Positions 1-9,038 of a stretch of DNA of 64,000 nt are shown here, piece by piece. The notes under the pieces were generated by a model. That model did not search any database. It worked only from the letters and a program-made list of their open reading frames with translations, and was not told the origin of the DNA. Origin of the DNA: Microbacterium galbinum (lineage in GTDB: Bacteria; Actinomycetota; Actinomycetes; Actinomycetales; Microbacteriaceae); contig NZ_JAHWXM010000001.1 in NCBI RefSeq assembly GCF_023091225.1, forward strand, positions 310,001 through 374,000, given 5' to 3'. Positions within the stretch are counted from its first letter, which is position 1; each line of letters opens with the position of its first letter. The translations under genes were made by a program, and so were the position numbers.

Positions 1-374
1 CCGTGATCGTCGCCCGATACACGATGCGCCTGGGCGACACACGCACGGTCGCCTCGATCATGCTGCCGGCCTCCGCGGTCGTCGACCATCTCGCCGAGGC
101 GGGGGCGGATGCCGCGGCGACGCGCGGCGCGGGTCATACGCGCGACCAGGTGCACAGCACTCCGCTCGAGATCACGCTGCGTCTCGCTCCGATCACGATC
201 GGAGCGGGGGAGGTGCTCGACCTCGCCCCGGGCGATCTGCTGCGCCTGCCCCACCCCGAGACGATGCCCTACGAACTGATGGCGGGCGACACACCAATAG
301 CGCGCGCGACGCCCGGCAGCCGCGGATCGCGCCTCGCCTGCACGATCACGACCACCCACGAGGAGAACCACTGA
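1..374 (+). CDS. fliM: Flagellar motor switch protein FliM, C-terminal end (partial)
   Basis: The frame is open from the window edge, so this is the 3' end of a longer gene; about 123 residues are visible against a usual FliM length of about 330. The last 75 residues match a SpoA (surface presentation of antigens) domain, the FliM part that binds FliN in the cytoplasmic C-ring and sets rotation direction. The stop overlaps the fliN start (TGATG), so the two are translationally coupled. A GTG at position 3 is in frame but is not likely to be the true start. The identification rests on the domain plus the flagellar neighbours. Confidence 0.85.
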   Translation, partial: VIVARYTMRLGDTRTVASIMLPASAVVDHLAEAGADAAATRGAGHTRDQVHSTPLEITLRLAPITIGAGEVLDLAPGDLLRLPHPETMPYELMAGDTPIARATPGSRGSRLACTITTTHEENH

Positions 375-1033
375 TGAGCACCTTCCACGAGACCGCCATC
401 GCCGCGGCGATCGCCGGCAAGCTGCCGTTCGGCTTCCCCGTCATCCCGACGCCGTCGACCGACCCCGGCGCGGTGGGAGAGGCGATCGCCGTGACCTTCA
501 CCGGCACACCGGGGGCACGGCTCGCCATCCAGGTCATCGATCCCGCGCAGCTGGAGGACGGATCGAAGAAGGCCGATCTCGCCGACCGGCTGCATCCGAT
601 CTTCGAGGCGGCGTCGATCGTGCTCGGGCCCGGGGCTCTCGGCTCCGGGGAGACCGTCGCGGCGACCGAGGTGTTCGCCGCTCCGGGTACGCAGGTGTTC
701 GACCTGGTCGATTCGACCGGTGCGATCGCCGCGCGCGCCTCGGTGCGCATCGACGGCGACCGTACGGGCTCGGGCTCCACGGGACCGCAGCGCATCAATC
801 GCATCGCCGGCGTCGAGATGGAGCTCGTGGTCGAGATCGGCCGCACGCGGATGCCGGTGCGCGACGTCCTCGCGCTCGAGCCGGGCAACGTGGTCGAGCT
901 CGACCGTGCCGCGGGCTCTCCCGCCGACATCAAGCTCAACGGGCGTCTGATCGGTCATGGCACCGTGGTCGTGGCCGACGGCGACTTCGCGATCCGCGTC
1001 GAACGCATCCTCGACGGCGCCGAGAGCGTCTGA
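374..1033 (+). CDS. fliN: Flagellar motor switch protein FliN
   Basis: 219 residues. The C-terminal 70 residues (from about 147) form a SpoA domain containing VVEIGRTRMPVRDVLALEPG, the typical FliN signature. FliN packs with FliM in the C-ring and helps dock export substrates. The N-terminal 130 residues exceed the 137-residue enterobacterial FliN; long N-terminal regions are also known in FliY-type proteins, but I do not see a clear CheC phosphatase motif here. The start ATG overlaps the fliM stop, and fliO follows after 2 bases. Confidence 0.9.
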   Translation: MSTFHETAIAAAIAGKLPFGFPVIPTPSTDPGAVGEAIAVTFTGTPGARLAIQVIDPAQLEDGSKKADLADRLHPIFEAASIVLGPGALGSGETVAATEVFAAPGTQVFDLVDSTGAIAARASVRIDGDRTGSGSTGPQRINRIAGVEMELVVEIGRTRMPVRDVLALEPGNVVELDRAAGSPADIKLNGRLIGHGTVVVADGDFAIRVERILDGAESV

Positions 1034-1035
1034 AC

Positions 1036-1464
1036 ATGGACGACGTCCTCGTCGCGCTGCGGATGATCGTGGCCCTGGCCGCGGTGCTCGGGTTGCTGCT
1101 GTTCCTCAGCCGACGTCTGCAGAAGGCCGGTGCGAAGGGCGGAAGCCCGCTGGACGGACTCCTGCCGAAGAAGCTCGGGCGGCTGTCCGTGCTCCGTCCG
1201 CCGCGATCCTCGGCGTCGAAGTCCGCGCGGCCGCGTCCCGAGAAGATCACCGTCGTCGCCCGCACAGGGATCGGTGCCAAGGCGCAGCTGGTGGTGGCCG
1301 AGTTCGGGGGCATCCGCTACGTGCTCGGCGTCACCGAGGGCGGTGTGAGCGTGGTCGACACGCAGGAGGCTCCGGCCGAGATCGACGAGACGATCGACGA
1401 CGAGACGATCGACGACGAGCGCGGCGACGACACGGAGCGCCCGCCGCTCACCTCCGTCGCCTGA
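1036..1464 (+). CDS. fliO: Flagellar biosynthesis protein FliO
   Basis: 142 residues, small and variable as usual for FliO. One transmembrane helix lies at residues 6-24, followed by a basic cytoplasmic stretch and a conserved-looking part near residues 70-115 (IGAKAQLVVAEFGGIRYVLG). The tail is acidic and repeats the IDDETIDDE pattern. FliO assists assembly of the FliP ring of the flagellar export gate. It is placed directly between fliN and fliP, which is the standard gene order and the main support for the call. Confidence 0.85.
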   Translation: MDDVLVALRMIVALAAVLGLLLFLSRRLQKAGAKGGSPLDGLLPKKLGRLSVLRPPRSSASKSARPRPEKITVVARTGIGAKAQLVVAEFGGIRYVLGVTEGGVSVVDTQEAPAEIDETIDDETIDDERGDDTERPPLTSVA

Positions 1465-1488
1465 TCGGCGTGCTCGCCCCTTCGCGCG

Positions 1489-1518
1489 GTTACGCGGGAG
1501 AACCCCTGTCGCGATAGT
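1489..1518 (+). promoter_or_regulatory. Candidate promoter of fliP (shared motif with flgN)
   Basis: The 14 bases TGTCGCGATAGTCG at 1507-1520 recur exactly at 7059-7072 upstream of flgN, and in both places a GTTAC element lies about 16 bases upstream (1489-1493 and 7042-7046). CGATA resembles the -10 core of sigma-28 (GCCGATAA). Both copies lie in the only sizeable gaps of the flagellar operon. Function is inferred. Confidence 0.4.
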
Positions 1519-1523
1519 CGCGT

Positions 1524-2429
1524 GTGAGCACGGATCGCTCGTCCCCCTGGCTACGGATCGGCCACGACACCCATCTTCGGAGTGCCGCCGTGCCCGCATC
1601 AGCCCTCGCCGCCGCGCCGATGGCGCACGCGCGGCGAGCCCGCGGTCGGATCGGGGTCCTCGCCGCCGTCGTCCTCGTGCTCGTGGCGGTGTTCGTGCTC
1701 TGGGGCGCCGCGGGCGCCCACGCCGCGGCATCCGTCGTCCCCGCACAGTCGGGAGACGGCGAGGGAGTGACGATCAACGGCATCAACGGCACGCCGTCCG
1801 ACAGCATCGTGACGCTGCTCGGCATCACGGTGCTCAGCGTGGCACCCGCGCTGCTGCTGATGATGTCGAGCTTCACGAAGATCTTCGTGGTGCTCGCCCT
1901 CACCCGCAACGCCCTGTCGCTGCCGTCGATCCCGCCGAACCAGGTGCTCGCCGGCCTCAGCCTCTTCCTGACCCTGTTCATCATGTGGCCGGTGCTCACC
2001 GACATCAACACGGTCGCCGTCGCGCCGTTCACCGAGGGGCAGATCGACTTCGGCCGGGCGTTCGAACTCGCCCAGGAACCGCTGCGGCAGTGGATGCTCG
2101 CCTACACGCGTGAAGAGGACATCGCGCTGATGCACCGCGCCGCGCAGATGGACAACCCCAGCGACCCGTCCAGCATCCCCCTGCAGACGCTCGTGCCCGC
2201 ATTCATGCTCAGCGAGCTGCGCGCGGCCTTCCTCATCGGCTTCATCATCTTCGTGCCGTTCCTCGTCATCGACCTCGTCGTCGCGAGCGCCCTGATGTCG
2301 ATGGGCATGATGATGCTCCCGCCCGTCATGATCTCGCTGCCGTTCAAGATCCTGCTGTTCCTGCTCATCGACGGGTGGGGGATGGTCATCACCGCCCTCG
2401 TGCAGTCCTACGCCGGAGGTGGGGGATGA
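1524..2429 (+). CDS. fliP: Flagellar type III export gate protein FliP
   Basis: Core subunit of the pentameric FliP channel in the flagellar export gate. The family signature around residues 110-135 (LLLMMSSFTKIFVVLALTRN) is clear, followed by the long extracytoplasmic loop and the last two helices. A hydrophobic signal-like segment lies at about 44-68, in keeping with FliP being made with a cleavable signal. Starts: GTG at 1524 (301 residues), GTG at 1590 or ATG at 1620 (269 residues); the ATG at 1620 would trim an unusual N-terminal extension, so the true start is uncertain. Overlaps fliQ by ATGA. Confidence 0.93.
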   Translation: MSTDRSSPWLRIGHDTHLRSAAVPASALAAAPMAHARRARGRIGVLAAVVLVLVAVFVLWGAAGAHAAASVVPAQSGDGEGVTINGINGTPSDSIVTLLGITVLSVAPALLLMMSSFTKIFVVLALTRNALSLPSIPPNQVLAGLSLFLTLFIMWPVLTDINTVAVAPFTEGQIDFGRAFELAQEPLRQWMLAYTREEDIALMHRAAQMDNPSDPSSIPLQTLVPAFMLSELRAAFLIGFIIFVPFLVIDLVVASALMSMGMMMLPPVMISLPFKILLFLLIDGWGMVITALVQSYAGGGG

Positions 2430-2701
2430 ATCCCGAAGCGGTCATCGACATCGGCCAGGCGGCGCTCATCCTCGCGGCGAAGCTGTGCGCCCCGCTCCTG
2501 ATCACGGCACTCGTGGTCGGCTTCGCGATCTCGTTGCTGCAGTCCATCACCCAGGTGCAGGAGATGACGATCTCCTTCGTGCCCAAGCTCGTGGCGGTCG
2601 GAATCGCGCTGCTGGTGAGCGGGCACTGGATGATCTCCGAGATGATCGCGTTCTCGAACGAGCTGTTCGCACGCATACCGTCGCTGCTGAACGGCGGCTG
2701 A
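2426..2701 (+). CDS. fliQ: Flagellar export gate protein FliQ
   Basis: 91 residues with two long transmembrane helices (about 15-38 and 52-75), the usual size and topology. Contains the family segment ITQVQEMTISFVPKL between the helices. Four copies wrap around the FliP-FliR core of the export gate. ATG 2426 overlaps the fliP stop (ATGA) and the stop overlaps the fliR start (TGATG), so translation is coupled in both directions. Confidence 0.95.
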   Translation: MNPEAVIDIGQAALILAAKLCAPLLITALVVGFAISLLQSITQVQEMTISFVPKLVAVGIALLVSGHWMISEMIAFSNELFARIPSLLNGG

Positions 2702-3462
2702 TGCACATCCCGATCGATTTCACCTGGCTCGAGGCGACGGCTCTGGCCTGTGTGCGGATCACGGCGTTCCTCGTGATCGCGCCCCCGTTCAGCCACGGCA
2801 CGGTGCCGATGCGCATTCGCGCCATGCTCGGCGCAGGTCTCGCGCTGGCGGTGTCACCGGTCGTCACCGCGGGTTACGAGCGTCTGGACACCGGAGGATT
2901 CCTGCTCGCACTGGTCGGGCAGGCCCTCACGGGCGCGCTTCTCGGCTTCCTCGTGATGGTGCTCTTCAGCGCGATCCAGAGCTCCGGCTACCTCGTCGAC
3001 ACCTTCGGCGGCTTCCAGCTCGCGCAGGCCTTCGACCCCGGCATGGCCGTGAACGGCGCCCAGTTCACCCGCCTGTTCCAGATGACCGCGATCGTGCTGC
3101 TGTTCGCCTCCGACGGCTACCAGCTCGTTCTCGGCGGACTCTTCCGCTCGTTCGACGCGGTGCCGGTCACGGGGATGATCGATCTCGCCCATCCCGCCGA
3201 AGCGCTCGTGGGGGCGGCGGGGCAGATGATGCTCAGCGCCGTGCAGATCGCCGGCCCCCTGCTGATCGTGCTCTTCCTCGCCGATGTCGGACTCGGCCTC
3301 GTGACCCGCGTCGCCCCGGCCCTCAACGCCTTCGCGATGGGCTTCCCGATCAAGATCGGGCTCACCCTCCTGCTCGTGGGCTTCGTGTACGCGGCGCTCC
3401 CCGGCGTGGTCGCGGCGATCGCCGACGACGCCGCCCGGCTGCTCCTGGAGGTGACCCGATGA
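2701..3462 (+). CDS. fliR: Flagellar export gate protein FliR
   Basis: 253 residues with six predicted membrane helices. The family-typical stretch QSSGYLVDTFGGFQLAQAFD lies at about residues 97-116. FliR is the single subunit that caps the FliP pentamer in the export gate. The ATG overlaps the fliQ stop; the stop overlaps the flhB start by ATGA. Length is normal for the family. Confidence 0.95.
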   Translation: MHIPIDFTWLEATALACVRITAFLVIAPPFSHGTVPMRIRAMLGAGLALAVSPVVTAGYERLDTGGFLLALVGQALTGALLGFLVMVLFSAIQSSGYLVDTFGGFQLAQAFDPGMAVNGAQFTRLFQMTAIVLLFASDGYQLVLGGLFRSFDAVPVTGMIDLAHPAEALVGAAGQMMLSAVQIAGPLLIVLFLADVGLGLVTRVAPALNAFAMGFPIKIGLTLLLVGFVYAALPGVVAAIADDAARLLLEVTR

Positions 3463-4562
3463 GCGAGACCGATACCGGAGAACGCACCGAGAAGGCGACC
3501 GATCGTCGCCTGAAGGAGGCGCGGAAGAAGGGCCAGATCGGTCGCAGCCAGGACTTCACGGCCTGGGTCTGCATCGCGGCGGCGGCGATCATGTCGCTCC
3601 CGGCGATCGCCTCGGCGACCCAGGTGCTCACCGAGCTCTTCCTGCGGGTGGCGCCGGTGGCGGGTCATCCGACCGCCGACGCCGCGGTCGAGGTGCTGGG
3701 GGCGGCGTTGACGTCGATGGGCGGCATCCTGCTGCCGATGCTGGTCGTCGTGCTGCTCGCGACGACCGCGACCGCCGTCGCACAGGGCGGCATCCACCTG
3801 CGCGGTGTGACGATGCGCACCGAGCAGTTCAACCTCGTCACCGGGCTGAAGCGCGTCGTCGGACGGCAGGCGCTCTGGGAGGGTGCGAAGGCGCTGCTCA
3901 AGACGACGGCCATCGGTCTCGCGCTGTGGATCGTGGTGTCCGGCCTGGTCCCCGTGCTCATGGCCAGCGGCAGCCACAACATCACCTGGCTCCTCGAGCA
4001 GGCGGCCGGGGGAGTGATGGCCCTCCTGCAGGTCGCCGTCGTCGTCGGCATCCTGCTCGCCGCCATCGACGTCGCCGTCGTGCTGCGCCGCAACCGCAAG
4101 CACACGCACATGACGAAGAAGGAGGCGAAGGACGAGCACAAGAAGAGCGAGGGCGACCCGCTCGTGCGTTCGCAGCGGCGATCGCGCCAGATCGCCCTCA
4201 GTCGCAACCGCATGATCGCGGCGGTCGGCGACAGCGACGTCGTGCTCGTCAACCCCACCCACGTCGCCGTCGCGCTGCGGTACGAGCCCGGGAAGTCCGC
4301 CCCGCGCGTCGTCGCGAAGGGCGTCGGCATCGTGGCGCAGAAGATCCGCGAGCGGGCCGAGGAGTCGGGGGTGCCGCTGGTGCGTGACATCCCGCTCGCC
4401 CGCGCCCTGCATGCGGCCTGCGAGATCGGCCGCGAGATCCCCGAGGAGCTCTACACCGCGGTGGCCCAGGTGCTGGCGTTCATCGAGCACCTCAAGCGGC
4501 GCGGCTCGGCGCGCGGTACCCACACCATGCCGTTCGCGAGCACCCGCGACCGCGGGCTCTGA
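3459..4562 (+). CDS. flhB: Flagellar export switch protein FlhB
   Basis: 367 residues. The N-terminus ETDTGERTEKATDRRLKEAR is the typical FlhB opening, followed by four transmembrane helices and a cytoplasmic domain. The autocleavage motif NPTH is intact at residues 265-268, so the protein should undergo the self-cleavage that switches export from rod/hook to filament substrates. The start overlaps fliR by ATGA. The last 20 residues form a basic tail beyond the core. Confidence 0.96.
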   Translation: MSETDTGERTEKATDRRLKEARKKGQIGRSQDFTAWVCIAAAAIMSLPAIASATQVLTELFLRVAPVAGHPTADAAVEVLGAALTSMGGILLPMLVVVLLATTATAVAQGGIHLRGVTMRTEQFNLVTGLKRVVGRQALWEGAKALLKTTAIGLALWIVVSGLVPVLMASGSHNITWLLEQAAGGVMALLQVAVVVGILLAAIDVAVVLRRNRKHTHMTKKEAKDEHKKSEGDPLVRSQRRSRQIALSRNRMIAAVGDSDVVLVNPTHVAVALRYEPGKSAPRVVAKGVGIVAQKIRERAEESGVPLVRDIPLARALHAACEIGREIPEELYTAVAQVLAFIEHLKRRGSARGTHTMPFASTRDRGL

Positions 4563-4600
4563 CCCGAACCCCAGACACGGAAAACGAGAAGGTAGGACGC

Positions 4601-6667
4601 ATGATCGGTCAGCTGCTGTCGAAGGGAGCCGTCCCCGTCGGGGTGGTCGGGATCATCCTCCTGCTCATCGTGCCGATCCCGACGCCACTGCTCGACGTGC
4701 TCATCGTCGTGAACATCTCGTTCGCGCTCCTGATCCTGCTCACGGCCATGTTCGTGAAGAAGCCGCTGGACTTCTCGGTGTTCCCGAGCCTGCTGCTCGT
4801 CGCCACGCTGTTCCGCCTCGGACTCAACGTGGCGTCCACGCGCCTGGTGCTCAGTGAGGCGCACGCGGGCCAGGTGATCCAGGCGTTCGGGCAGATCACG
4901 ATCAGCGGTTCGCTCGTGATCGGTGCGGTGATCTTCCTGATCCTCACCGTCATCCAATTCGTGGTGGTCACCAAGGGCGCGGAGCGCGTCGCGGAGGTCG
5001 GCGCGCGCTTCACCCTCGACGCGATGCCCGGCAAGCAGATGGCGATCGACGCCGACCTCAACGCCGGGCTCATCACCGACGCCGAGGCGCGCAGGCGCCG
5101 GGCCGAGGTCGCCGCGGAGGCCGACTTCTACGGGGCGATGGACGGCGCGTCGAAGTTCGTCAAGGGCGATGCCATCGCCGGCATCGTGATCGTCGTCATC
5201 AACTTCGTCGGCGGCATCATCATCGGGATGGCGCAGCACGGCATGGAGATGGGGGAGGCGCTCGAGACGTACAGCATCCTGACCATCGGCGACGGGCTCG
5301 TGACGCAGATCCCCGCGCTGCTGATGGCGGTGTCGACGGGCATGATCGTCACGCGTGAGAACGTCGAGGCAGAGATGGGGCAGGCCGCGGCGCGACAGCT
5401 GCTGCAGTCGCGCAACGCGCTCGTCATCACCGGGCTGGCGGCGGTCGCGATGGGATTCATCCCCGGGATGCCGCTGCTCGTGTTCGCGAGCATCGGCGCC
5501 GTGCTGCTCTTCGCCGCGTCGCGCGTGAAGGCGAGCGAGGATCGGGATGCCGCGCGCGAGGCCGATGCGCTGGAGCGGGAAGCCGCCGAGGCCGGTGCGG
5601 AGGGACCGGACGACCTCATGGACCGGATGCGGGTGCACGCGCTCGAGATCTCGCTCTCCACCGACATCGTCGACCTCGCCGCCGGTGGCTCGGGGGATCT
5701 GCTCACCCGGGTCAAGTCCCTCCGTCGCAAGCTCGCCCTCGACATCGGCATCCTCATGCCTCCCGTGCGCACCCGCGACAACATCGATCTGCCGGCGCAG
5801 ACCTACGCGATCCTCATCGCCGGTGTCGAGGTCGGTCGCGGAGCCGTGCCCCGCGGTCACGTGCTGGCGATCGGCACGGGGCTCGAGCAGCTCCCCGGCG
5901 AGGCCGTGGTCGACCCGGTGTTCGGGCTCGAGGGCAAGTGGGTGCCGGCCGAGATGTCGCACGCGGCCGACATGGCGGGGGCGACGGTGATCGATCGCGC
6001 GAGCGTCATCATCACCCACCTGTCCGACATCGTGCAGAGTCAGGCGCACCGCCTCCTCTCGCTCGAAGACGTGCGCCAACTGACCGAGCACCTGAAGCAG
6101 ACGAGCCCCACGACGGTCGAGGAGCTCACTCCCGCGGTGCTCTCGCTGGCGGCGATCCAGCGCGTGCTCGCCGGACTGCTGGCGGAGCGCGTGCCGATCA
6201 ACGACCTCGCGCGCATCTACGAGGCGCTCGTGCTCCGGGGAAAGACGTCGACCGAGATCCCCGGACTCATCGATGCCGCCCGTGCGGCGCTCGGACCCGC
6301 GATCGCCGCACGTTTCGCCGAGGACGGGCGCATCCGGGTCGTCATGTTCGATCCCATGCTGGAGCAGCAGATGCTCGAGGGAATGCGCGTCGTCGACGGC
6401 AATCCCCAGATCGTTCTCACGCCGGAGGCGACGCTGCAGGTGCTCGAAAGCGTGCGCCGCACGGTGTCGGAGCTCACGCAGGCGGGGCCCGAACCGGTGC
6501 TCGTCTGCGCGCCGTCGCTGCGTCAGGCCGTGCGGCGGATGCTCGCACCGCAGGTCGAGTCTCTCCCCGTGCTCTCCTACGACGAGGCCGGGGCGGCGGG
6601 TCACGCGACCGACGTCGTCGGGGTCGTGCGCATCGCTCCGTCCGCTCTCCCCAGCGCGGCGGGCTGA
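4601..6667 (+). CDS. flhA: Flagellar export protein FlhA
   Basis: 688 residues: an N-terminal membrane half with about eight helices and a cytoplasmic C-terminal half from about residue 330. The FHIPEP signature RLGLNVASTRLVL is at residues 72-84, and the PGKQMAIDADLNAGLI loop follows. FlhA forms the nonameric ring that docks chaperone-substrate complexes for export. ATG 4601 is preceded by GAGAAGGTAGG. It lies 38 bases after flhB in the same operon. Confidence 0.96.
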   Translation: MIGQLLSKGAVPVGVVGIILLLIVPIPTPLLDVLIVVNISFALLILLTAMFVKKPLDFSVFPSLLLVATLFRLGLNVASTRLVLSEAHAGQVIQAFGQITISGSLVIGAVIFLILTVIQFVVVTKGAERVAEVGARFTLDAMPGKQMAIDADLNAGLITDAEARRRRAEVAAEADFYGAMDGASKFVKGDAIAGIVIVVINFVGGIIIGMAQHGMEMGEALETYSILTIGDGLVTQIPALLMAVSTGMIVTRENVEAEMGQAAARQLLQSRNALVITGLAAVAMGFIPGMPLLVFASIGAVLLFAASRVKASEDRDAAREADALEREAAEAGAEGPDDLMDRMRVHALEISLSTDIVDLAAGGSGDLLTRVKSLRRKLALDIGILMPPVRTRDNIDLPAQTYAILIAGVEVGRGAVPRGHVLAIGTGLEQLPGEAVVDPVFGLEGKWVPAEMSHAADMAGATVIDRASVIITHLSDIVQSQAHRLLSLEDVRQLTEHLKQTSPTTVEELTPAVLSLAAIQRVLAGLLAERVPINDLARIYEALVLRGKTSTEIPGLIDAARAALGPAIAARFAEDGRIRVVMFDPMLEQQMLEGMRVVDGNPQIVLTPEATLQVLESVRRTVSELTQAGPEPVLVCAPSLRQAVRRMLAPQVESLPVLSYDEAGAAGHATDVVGVVRIAPSALPSAAG

Positions 6668-6740
6668 TCTGCAGATTCCGCTCGTTTACGAGGGCATGTA
6701 CTACCTTGGGGAAGAGGATGGCGCGAGTGCGCCGCAGCCA

Positions 6741-6755
6741 GGGAAGGCGGACGGA
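6741..6755 (+). promoter_or_regulatory. csrA leader with three GGA motifs over the ribosome binding site
   Basis: GGA occurs at 6742-6744, 6749-6751 and 6753-6755, all within 16 bases of the csrA start codon and covering its Shine-Dalgarno region (AGGGAAGG). CsrA recognises GGA in leader RNAs, so direct autoregulation is plausible. I did not find a convincing hairpin presenting the motifs. Confidence 0.35.
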
Positions 6756-6756
6756 C

Positions 6757-7005
6757 ATGCTGGTTCTGACGAGGCGCGCGAACGAGAGCATCGTGATCGG
6801 CGACGACATCACGGTGACGATCCTGGCGGTCACCCCGAGCGGCGTCCGGGTCGGGATCGACGCCCCTCGCGACACCCGCATCAACCGTGCGGAGATCGTG
6901 CTCGCGGTCGGCGATGCCAACCAGCAGGCGGTGCAGACCGCGGGTGACGAGTCGGCGGAGAGCGCGCTCCTCGGTGCCCTGCGACGCTTGAGTGGAGCTT
7001 CCTGA
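6757..7005 (+). CDS. csrA: Carbon storage regulator CsrA
   Basis: 82 residues beginning MLVLTRRANESIVIGDDI, the diagnostic CsrA N-terminus, with GVRVGIDAP following. CsrA is a small RNA-binding dimer; in bacteria that also carry fliW it represses flagellin translation until FliW binds it. fliW is present 2.9 kb downstream. The C-terminal tail after residue 50 is longer than in E. coli (61 residues). The ATG at 6757 was chosen over an upstream in-frame extension because it gives the exact family start and has a ribosome binding site. Confidence 0.95.
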   Translation: MLVLTRRANESIVIGDDITVTILAVTPSGVRVGIDAPRDTRINRAEIVLAVGDANQQAVQTAGDESAESALLGALRRLSGAS

Positions 7006-7041
7006 CGGGTGTCAATGGGGAGTTCTCCCCATCCGTGTCGA

Positions 7042-7072
7042 GTTACTCGCCTCCGCGATGTCGCGATAGTCG
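7042..7072 (+). promoter_or_regulatory. Candidate promoter of flgN-flgK-flgL-fliW
   Basis: GTTAC at 7042-7046 and TGTCGCGATAGTCG at 7059-7072, the second copy of the motif pair found before fliP. It lies in the 122-base gap between csrA and flgN, suggesting that the late-assembly genes have their own flagellar promoter. Spacing differs by one base between the two copies. Confidence 0.42.
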
Positions 7073-7127
7073 TAGATGTGACGGGGATTCCCGTCATCGA
7101 CGACCCGACCCGACGAGGTGACGCCCT

Positions 7128-7610
7128 GTGGCCGCTCACGACCTGAGCATGCACCTGCTGCGCGAGCGCGAGCTGCTCGAGACGCTGCTGTTCAAACTGG
7201 ACGAGCAGCAGATGCTGCTCGCGACCGGCCGCAACCGGTGGATCCGGCACGCGTCGACCGAGATCGAGCGCGTGCTCGCCGCCATGCCGACCGTCGCGCT
7301 CTCGCGTGATGCACTCGTCGTGGCCGTGGCCGACGAGTGGGGTGCACCCGAGGCGACGACTCTGCGGCAGCTGATCGCCGCGGCGCCCTCCGACGGATGG
7401 CGGGAGGTGCTCGAGGGTCACCTCTCCGCGATGACCGCGCTGGCCGAGGAGATCGAGCAGATGAAGCAGGTCAACGAGCAGCGTCTGCGCACGGCGATCC
7501 GCGTGACCCAGGAGACCATCGCCGGGCTCGGCGAGCCGACCGGCGAGTACACGCCCAGCGGCGACGTCGTCCGCGGCGGCGACGCCCGACTTCTCGACAC
7601 CCGGATGTGA
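7128..7610 (+). CDS. flgN: FlgN-type flagellar export chaperone
   Basis: 160 residues, largely alpha-helical and rich in Glu, Leu and Arg, with heptad-like stretches at 5-40 and 100-130. FlgN chaperones the hook-filament junction proteins FlgK and FlgL to the export gate. Sequence is weakly conserved in this family, so position directly before flgK and flgL is the main evidence. GTG 7128 has the upstream ribosome site GAGGTGA. The C-terminal 30 residues look disordered, as expected for the FlgK-binding tail. Confidence 0.8.
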   Translation: MAAHDLSMHLLRERELLETLLFKLDEQQMLLATGRNRWIRHASTEIERVLAAMPTVALSRDALVVAVADEWGAPEATTLRQLIAAAPSDGWREVLEGHLSAMTALAEEIEQMKQVNEQRLRTAIRVTQETIAGLGEPTGEYTPSGDVVRGGDARLLDTRM

Positions 7611-7617
7611 GGTGACC

Positions 7618-9024
7618 ATGTCTTCGTTCTCAGGTCTTCGTCTGGCGGAATCCGCCCTCTCCGCCGCCCGCGCGGGGATGACCGTGACGGGTCAGAACAT
7701 CGCCAATCAGACGACCACCGGGTACACCCGGCAGAGGGTCGATCAGGCTCCGCTCTCCGGCGTGGGTCAGACCGGACTGTGGAAGAGCGGCCTCGGCATC
7801 GGCGGAGGCGTCTCCGTCACCGGTGTCGCACGCCTCGGGGATGCCGTGCTCGACGCGCGGGTGCGCGATGCCCTCTCGACCTCCGGATTCTGGAGCGCGC
7901 GGGCGACCGCGGCCGCCCGCGCCGAGAGCACGATGGCGGAGCCGACCGCGGACGGCCTCGCCGCGAACCTCGACCGCTTCTGGGCCGGATGGTCGGATCT
8001 CGCGAACACCCCGGAACCGGCGGCGGCGCAGGTCGTGCTCACCAACGCTCAGGTGCTCGTCGGCCAGATCGCGGCGGGCTATCAGGCCGTCGCGGGCCAG
8101 TGGGGTGATCTGCGCGGACAGGTCGATCGCGATATCGCCGACGTGAACGCGGTGGCGGGTCAGGTCGCGACGCTGAACGGTCAGATCCGCGACGCGCTGC
8201 ACGCCGGACGCAACGCCAACGAACTGATCGATCAGCGGAATGTGCTCGCCCAGCAGTTGTCCTCGGCGATCGGGGCGACGGGCGTCGTCGAGTCGGACGG
8301 CACTCTCACCCTCCGTGTCGACGGGAATGCGCTGGTCTCGGGCGACAGCAGCCGATCGCTCCAGGTGAGCGGTCCGCGCGAGATCTCGGATGCCGGTCGG
8401 ATCGTCGTGTCGTGGGCCGATCGGCCGGACGTTCCCGTCGCCGTCGGCGGCGGCGTGATCGGCGGCACCATCAGCGCGCTCGCCCCGGCGGCGGACGGTG
8501 GCACGCTCGCCGGCGTCGCCGCCGCGTACAACGACACCGCAGCCGCCCTCGCCGCGGCGGTCAACGACGTGCACCGCACCGGGGTGACCGCCGGCGGCGC
8601 GGCCGGGGGCGACTTCTTCGCCCTCGACACGACGGGGCCCGCGGCGCTCGGACTGAGCGTCGTGCCCACCGGGCTCGATCAGCTCGCGCTGGCGGCGCCG
8701 GGAGCCGGAGCGAAGGACACCACGATCGCCGACCGCATCAGTGCTCTCGGTGCCTCCGCCACGGGGCCGAGCAAGACCTGGGCGACGTTCGTCACCGGTT
8801 TCGCGGTCGCGGTCGCCGGTGATCTGCAGCGGGCCGACATCGCCGACATGGGCGCCGTGGCCGCGGTCACCGCGCAGCAGTCGAACGCCTCGGTCGACGG
8901 CGACGAGGAGACCATCAACCTGCTGACCTACCAGACCGCCTACCAGGCCGCCGCCCGCGTGCTGACGGCGATGGACGAGGCGCTGGACCTGCTCATCAAC
9001 CGCACCGGCCTGGTCGGCCGCTGA
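7618..9024 (+). CDS. flgK: Flagellar hook-associated protein 1 FlgK
   Basis: 468 residues. The N-terminus carries the flagellar rod/hook motif with GQNIANQTTTGYTRQRV (about 27-43), and the C-terminus has the matching TYQTAYQAAARVLTAMDEA heptad region that packs with it in the assembled tube. FlgK forms the first junction layer between hook and filament and is secreted. ATG 7618 is preferred over an in-frame GTG at 7612 because GAGGTG lies at the right distance upstream. Follows flgN by 7 bases. Confidence 0.95.
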   Translation: MSSFSGLRLAESALSAARAGMTVTGQNIANQTTTGYTRQRVDQAPLSGVGQTGLWKSGLGIGGGVSVTGVARLGDAVLDARVRDALSTSGFWSARATAAARAESTMAEPTADGLAANLDRFWAGWSDLANTPEPAAAQVVLTNAQVLVGQIAAGYQAVAGQWGDLRGQVDRDIADVNAVAGQVATLNGQIRDALHAGRNANELIDQRNVLAQQLSSAIGATGVVESDGTLTLRVDGNALVSGDSSRSLQVSGPREISDAGRIVVSWADRPDVPVAVGGGVIGGTISALAPAADGGTLAGVAAAYNDTAAALAAAVNDVHRTGVTAGGAAGGDFFALDTTGPAALGLSVVPTGLDQLALAAPGAGAKDTTIADRISALGASATGPSKTWATFVTGFAVAVAGDLQRADIADMGAVAAVTAQQSNASVDGDEETINLLTYQTAYQAAARVLTAMDEALDLLINRTGLVGR

Positions 9025-9038
9025 CCCGGGAGTCGACC

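Noticed and set aside
4451..6604. 717-codon minus-strand frame over flhA
   Set aside because: Composition is typical of a shadow frame (Arg, His, Asp, Glu), and flhA on the plus strand is unambiguous.
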